From positions 1 through 16,978 of the forward strand of contig CAMBSS010000094.1 in the NCBI GenBank assembly GCA_945870465.1: 16,978 bases of DNA, given 5' to 3'. The notes under the pieces are model-generated. The model saw only the letters and a list, made by a program, of their open reading frames with translations. It was not told the origin of the DNA and did no database searches. Shown in pieces: positions 13,338-16,978 of this stretch. Numbering within the stretch: position 1 is the first letter of the stretch; every line of letters begins with the position of its first letter. The translations under genes were made by a program, and so were the position numbers. This stretch comes from Bordetella parapertussis (GTDB lineage: Bacteria; Pseudomonadota; Gammaproteobacteria; Burkholderiales; SG8-41).

Positions 13338-14516
13338 TCAGGTTAAGGCGGGCAGCATGGCCGCGGCGCTGGTGCTGCGGATGATGTCTTTCGCTTCCTC
13401 GGTAATGCGCGGATTGTCCCGCAACAGCTGGACGTCCTTGTATTTCATGCGGCCGCCCGGATCGTCGTGCGGATAGTCGGTGGCGAACAGGAATTGTGTT
13501 GCGCCGAGCATCTCGATCGACTCCGGCAGTTCCGGCTCCTCGGTCTCGATGGTGAAAAAGAGGTTCTTCTTGAAATACTCGCTGACCGGCTTCTTGTTTT
13601 TCACTTCGTATTCTTCCAGCGAGGTGAGGCGCTTGCCGGCCGACAGGCGCTCGCTGACGGGCATCACGCGGCGGTGGAAGCGCGCGGTCGCGTCTTCGTC
13701 TTCATAGTTGAGCGGCGGCTTGACGAACGCGGCGTCCAGACGGTCGAGCAGTGGCTTGATGAAGGCTGAGCCCGCTTCGGTAAACACCATTTTCAGGTTC
13801 GGGAAGTCGTCGAACAGACCGCTGGTGCACAGCGAAGCGAGGCTCATCTGGCCTTCGGCGGGGCACAGGGTGTCGAGGCCGTCGCGCTGGAAGATCATCA
13901 TGTTGCTGATGCGGTGGCCGTGCTGCACATTGTGCAGGACGATGGGCATGCCCAGCTCTTCGGCGCGCTTGAAGAAAGGCCACAGCTCGCGGTGGCTGCC
14001 GAGCGTCTCCGAAAACTGGTGCTCGCGCACCGGGAACACTTTGTCCATGGCAATCGCCTGGAAGCCGTTTTTTTTCGCCCACTCCATTTCGCTGATCGCG
14101 CTAGGGACGTCCTGCATTGCGACGAGTGCCGCGCCGATCAGCTCGTTAGGATATTTCTTGATCAGGTTGAGGATCGCGATGTTGTGCGAATGCGCCATCT
14201 GGATGGCGAGCGCGGGGTCGAGCGTGTAGTTGAAGTAGATCGCCGAGAACTGGCTGAGCAATAATTGCTTGTCGATGCCGAGCTTCTGGTACTCCTCGAG
14301 GCGCACGTCCATGTTGGAGAGGCCGAGGTGCTTGCCGCCGGCGCCGGGCGGCGGTAGCGGCGTCGAGCCTTTGACGCGGTACTCGCCCGGGAAGCTCCAT
14401 TTCACGAGCAGGCCGTCCTTGTCGTATTCGAACCGGGGCCGCAGGTCAGCGGTAGGGCCTTCCATGTGGTCGTAGACGTCGCGCGGCAGTATGTGGGTGT
14501 CCATGTCGATAATCAT
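13338..14516 (-). CDS. Amidohydrolase family protein (ACMSD-like, PF04909)
   Basis: The 392-residue protein begins MIIDMDTHILPRDVYDHM, a first-strand metal-site motif in which the usual HxH is only a single His8 with nearby Asp4 and Asp6. Other barrel blocks are LGIDKQLLLSQF, NPDQ-like IAILNLIKKYPN, GFQAIAMDKVFPVREHQF, MPIVLHNVQHGH, LKMVFTEAGSAFIKPLLDRLD and FLFATDYPHDDPGG. The last holds the C-terminal Asp expected for this family. Members include amino-carboxymuconate-semialdehyde decarboxylase and related hydratases, so a decarboxylation or hydrolysis of an acid is likely; the substrate is unknown. CAGGAG precedes the ATG. It is 33 nt downstream of the TctC-family receptor gene and so is probably cotranscribed with it. 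Confidence 0.88.
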   Translation of the reverse strand: MIIDMDTHILPRDVYDHMEGPTADLRPRFEYDKDGLLVKWSFPGEYRVKGSTPLPPPGAGGKHLGLSNMDVRLEEYQKLGIDKQLLLSQFSAIYFNYTLDPALAIQMAHSHNIAILNLIKKYPNELIGAALVAMQDVPSAISEMEWAKKNGFQAIAMDKVFPVREHQFSETLGSHRELWPFFKRAEELGMPIVLHNVQHGHRISNMMIFQRDGLDTLCPAEGQMSLASLCTSGLFDDFPNLKMVFTEAGSAFIKPLLDRLDAAFVKPPLNYEDEDATARFHRRVMPVSERLSAGKRLTSLEEYEVKNKKPVSEYFKKNLFFTIETEEPELPESIEMLGATQFLFATDYPHDDPGGRMKYKDVQLLRDNPRITEEAKDIIRSTSAAAMLPALT

Positions 14517-14549
14517 GTTCGGCTCCTGGAATGCTCTATGTAATAAAAG

Positions 14550-15545
14550 TTATTTCACCGTGATGCCGGTCAGTTTGATGACCTTCGCCCATTTTTCGGT
14601 TTCGGCGGCGAGGAACTGGCCGAATTTTTCCGCCGGCATCGTATCTGGTTCGGCGCCGACGTTGTTCTTCAGCTGATCGGCGAATGCCGGCGTGTTGGAG
14701 ATCTTGACGATTTCATCGCTCAGCCTGCGCAAGATTGCCGCGGGTGTCCTGGCCGGCGCGACATAGCCGTACCACGAGCCCGCGGCGTAGCCGGGCACGC
14801 CGGATTCGGCGATGGTCGGCACGTCGGGCATGACGGGCGAGCGCTGTTCCCCGGTCGTCGCCAGTGCGCGCAGGCGCTTGGCGGCGACCGGCGGCAGCAA
14901 CACCGGGATGGGCGCAATCGTCATGTCGACTTCGCCCGAGATCAAATCCGTGATCGATTGCGAATTGCCTTTGTACGGGATCTGCGTGATTTCGGTGTTC
15001 GTCATGCTCATGAACAACGCAGTCGCCAGATGCGTCGAGCCGCCGATGCCGGCCGATGCGTAATTGAGGCCGCCGCGCTTGCGCTTGGCGAGCGCTATGA
15101 GCTCCTTCACGTTCCTGGCGGGCACCGCGGGGTGCACCACCAGCAGGTTCTGGGTGGTCGCCACCAGCACCACCGGCGCGAAATCCTTGCGCGTGTCGAA
15201 AGTCAGCTTCGTGTAGAGCGCGGGAATGTAGGCAAAAGACGAGTTGGCGAGCAGCAGCGTGTAGCCGTCGGGCGGCGCATTGGCGACGAGTTCGTTCGCC
15301 AGCAGTCCGCCGGCGCTCGGCCGGTTGTCGACGTAGACCTGCTGGCCTATGGTTTCACTCATCGTTTTGGCGACCAGCCGCGACACCAGGTCGGCGGTGC
15401 CGCCGGCCGTATAACCGACGACGATGCGTATGGATTTCGCCGGGAAAGTTTGCGCGCAGACGGATGCGGCGCAGCAGGCGCTCAGTGCGAGAAAGGTCGC
15501 GTCGCGTGAAATGTGTCCTATGGTTATTTTTTTATGGGTATGCAT
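14550..15545 (-). CDS. Tripartite tricarboxylate transporter substrate-binding protein (TctC/Bug family)
   Basis: The 331-residue protein has a signal peptide: basic MHTHKK start, hydrophobic FLALSACCAASVCA, predicted cut before QTFPAKSIRIVV. Bug-family hallmarks follow: VGYTAGGTAD, VDNRPSAGG, PPDGYTLLLA, VVHPAVPARNVKELI, YASAGIGGSTHLA, IPYKGNSQSITDLISGEVDM and PTIAESGVPGY. It is a periplasmic receptor for a carboxylate. No TctA/TctB membrane genes are in the window, so it may be an orphan receptor that shares a transporter. The start at 15545 was chosen because it gives a proper signal peptide; a longer frame up to 15818 overlaps the SDR gene and is rejected. It begins 16 nt after the SDR stop, in the same operon. 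Confidence 0.93.
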   Translation of the reverse strand: MHTHKKITIGHISRDATFLALSACCAASVCAQTFPAKSIRIVVGYTAGGTADLVSRLVAKTMSETIGQQVYVDNRPSAGGLLANELVANAPPDGYTLLLANSSFAYIPALYTKLTFDTRKDFAPVVLVATTQNLLVVHPAVPARNVKELIALAKRKRGGLNYASAGIGGSTHLATALFMSMTNTEITQIPYKGNSQSITDLISGEVDMTIAPIPVLLPPVAAKRLRALATTGEQRSPVMPDVPTIAESGVPGYAAGSWYGYVAPARTPAAILRRLSDEIVKISNTPAFADQLKNNVGAEPDTMPAEKFGQFLAAETEKWAKVIKLTGITVK

Positions 15546-15561
15546 GGGGAGATTTTCCGTT

Positions 15562-16356
15562 TTAGATAGTGGCGGTGCCGCCGCCGTCGACCTGCAACGT
15601 GACACCGGTGGTAAAACTCGCGCGCTTGGACGCGAGAAACAATACGGCGTGCGCGACTTCTTCCGGGCGACCCAGGCGTCCGAGCGGCGGGTTCTTTCTG
15701 GCACCCGGCTGTTTGAGTGCGGCATTGCTGCTCGCAATCTGGTGGTGGCGCGCGGTGTCGATGGGGCCGGGCGCGACCGCGTTGATGCGGATGTTCTGCG
15801 GCGCGTAAATATCGGCAAGCCCCTTGGTCAGCGTGTTGAGCGCGATGTTGGCGGCGCAGCCGGGCAGATGGGCGGGTGTCGGCTGGCGGCCGCCGCGGCC
15901 GGTGACGTTCACGATATTGCCGTGGCCCTGTTTCAGCATGACGGGAATCACCGCGCGCATCGAGCGCACATAACCGTAGAGCTTGGCCTGCAGCACGCTT
16001 TCCCAGTCGTTATCGGTCAATTTGAGGAAGTCGCCGAAGATAGGCGCCGCGGTGCAGTTCACCAGCACGTCGATGCCGCCATGCTTGCGCGCAATCGTCT
16101 TGGCCACGCGGTCGACCGAGGCGCGCGAGGCAAGATCGACGCTCGCCACCGTCACGCGCGTTTTGGCCGCGCGTTCGATGTCCTGCGCGGTGCGTTTCAG
16201 CGCGCGCGCGTCGCGCGACGACATCACGACATTCGCGCCCGCCATCGCGAGCTCACGCGCAATTACGCTGCCCAGCGAGCCGCGCGCGCCGATCACCCAG
16301 GCGGTCTGGTTCTCGAATTCGCGAAGTGGTTTTTTGATACTGCGTTTTTTTGCCAT
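15562..16356 (-). CDS. SDR-fold protein lacking the canonical catalytic tetrad
   Basis: The 264-residue protein has a classical SDR frame: AWVIGARGSLGS (19-30) for nucleotide binding, VDLASRAS (73-80), VNCTAA (99-104) where NNAG is usual, INAVAPGPIDT and a C-terminal TLQVDGGGTATI. The catalytic positions are all changed. The tetrad Asn is Lys125 (QAKLYGY), the Ser is Gly153 (VTGRGG), the Tyr is Gly166 and the Lys is Asn170 (GCAANIALNTLTK). Spacing (13 and 4 residues) matches FabG-type SDRs, so the alignment is firm. It may bind a cofactor without ordinary ketoreductase chemistry, or use another mechanism. The ATG follows the upstream receptor's TAA after one base, so it is in the same operon, between two TctC-family receptors. 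Confidence 0.87.
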   Translation of the reverse strand: MAKKRSIKKPLREFENQTAWVIGARGSLGSVIARELAMAGANVVMSSRDARALKRTAQDIERAAKTRVTVASVDLASRASVDRVAKTIARKHGGIDVLVNCTAAPIFGDFLKLTDNDWESVLQAKLYGYVRSMRAVIPVMLKQGHGNIVNVTGRGGRQPTPAHLPGCAANIALNTLTKGLADIYAPQNIRINAVAPGPIDTARHHQIASSNAALKQPGARKNPPLGRLGRPEEVAHAVLFLASKRASFTTGVTLQVDGGGTATI

Positions 16357-16357
16357 C

Positions 16358-16978
16358 TTAGTTCACCCTGATCGAAGCGTTCTTGGCGACTTTCGCCCAT
16401 TTCACGAGATCGTTGCGGATCAGCGTGGAAAACTGCTCGGGCGTATTGAAAACGGGATCGACGCCCAGTTCGAGCAAACGCTTGTTGGTGGCGGGGCTCT
16501 TGATGATCTGCACCAGCGCGTCGTTGAGCTTGGCGACGATTTCTTTCGGCGTGGCGGCCGGCGCGAGGATGCCGTACCAGGTGCTGATGTCGAAGCCGGG
16601 TAAACCCGATTCGTTGGCGGTCGGGATCCTGGGGAAGAGGGGGTGGCGTTCGAGCGTGCACACCGCCAGCGCTTTCAACCGTCCCGATTCGACGAAAGGA
16701 ATCGCGGCCGGCATGGTCTGGAACAGCAGGTCAGCTTCGCCGCTCACCACCGACAGCAGCGCCTGGCTGCCGCTTTTATAAGGGATGTGCACCATTTTGG
16801 TTTGCGCCATCAGATTGAAGAGTTCGGCCGACATGTGGTTGAAGCTGCCGCCGCCCGAAGTTGAGTAGCTGAAGCGGTCGGGCTTGGCGCGGGCGAGCTG
16901 GATCAACTGCCTGACCGTATTCACCGGGATAGACGGATGCACGATCAGCAGGTTCGCGCTATTGGAAACGAGGCTGAT
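16358..16978 (-). CDS. TctC/Bug family tripartite tricarboxylate transporter receptor, N-terminus cut by window edge
   Basis: The frame is open from the window edge to TAA at 16358-16360, giving about 206 C-terminal residues. Family blocks seen are SNSANLLIVHPSIPVNTVRQLI, YSTSGGGSFNHMSAELF, HIPYKSGSQALLSVVSGEADLLF, RLKALAV, RIPTANESGLPGFDISTWYGILAPA and a C-terminal KWAKV segment. Roughly 110-120 N-terminal residues including the signal peptide lie outside the window. The GTG at 16942 is internal, not a start, since conserved sequence continues upstream. It is a periplasmic carboxylate receptor, clearly diverged from the one at 14550-15545, so the two probably bind different ligands. Confidence 0.92.
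   Translation of the reverse strand: MSLVSNSANLLIVHPSIPVNTVRQLIQLARAKPDRFSYSTSGGGSFNHMSAELFNLMAQTKMVHIPYKSGSQALLSVVSGEADLLFQTMPAAIPFVESGRLKALAVCTLERHPLFPRIPTANESGLPGFDISTWYGILAPAATPKEIVAKLNDALVQIIKSPATNKRLLELGVDPVFNTPEQFSTLIRNDLVKWAKVAKNASIRVN

Noticed and set aside
15546..15818. Long N-terminal extension of the TctC receptor
   Set aside because: It overlaps the SDR coding sequence and would bury the signal peptide; the ATG at 15545 gives a normal secretory N-terminus and family length.
15424..16371. A 315-codon plus-strand frame opposite the SDR gene
   Set aside because: The minus strand encodes a recognisable SDR fold with operonic spacing; the plus frame is low-information shadow sequence.

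Overview
The window is high-GC DNA. It carries receptors of the tripartite tricarboxylate transporter (TctC/Bug) family alongside MmgE/PrpD, CaiB/BaiF, LeuC/LeuD-like and amidohydrolase genes. That mix is typical of Betaproteobacteria, especially Burkholderiales-like environmental lineages. The taxon is inferred from gene content only; there is no rRNA or tRNA here.

Layout. Positions 1-2179 (minus): an MmgE/PrpD protein followed with no gap by a PRISE-type (progesterone 5-beta-reductase/iridoid synthase-like) reductase that runs off the left edge. Positions 2416-4070 (plus): a two-gene unit. Its first gene is split by an in-frame TGA but reads through as a UGSC-family selenoprotein with a hairpin just after the TGA. 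Its stop overlaps the start of a 372-residue partner of unknown function. Positions 4252-5154 (minus): a LigI-like amidohydrolase, divergent from a dienelactone hydrolase-family gene (5315-5983, plus). Positions 6213-8909 (plus): CaiB/BaiF CoA-transferase, glutathione S-transferase-like protein and a second amidohydrolase. Positions 8919-16978 (all minus, read right to left): a TctC receptor (cut by the window edge), an SDR-fold protein without the SDR catalytic tetrad, a second TctC receptor, a third amidohydrolase, LeuC-like and LeuD-like dehydratase subunits, a second MmgE/PrpD protein and a small VOC protein.

Taken together the window looks like an accessory catabolic island for small carboxylic acids, lactones or CoA thioesters. 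Periplasmic receptors would bind the acids; CoA-transferase, dehydratases, hydrolases and oxidoreductases would process them. No substrate can be named from sequence alone.

The intergenic gaps are unusually rich in inverted repeats. There are four dispersed-repeat-like palindromes (4098-4253, 6021-6150, 11660-11791, 13247-13321), a GC-rich hairpin before the selenoprotein gene (2341-2368), and a 268-bp element (10728-10995) made of perfect 22-bp terminal inverted repeats enclosing two roughly 100-nt hairpins. No gene-free stretch exceeds 300 bases.

The most noteworthy items are the UGSC selenoprotein operon, the 268-bp element, and two enzymes (MmgE/PrpD at 830-2179, SDR at 15562-16356) that keep their fold signatures but have lost canonical active-site residues.
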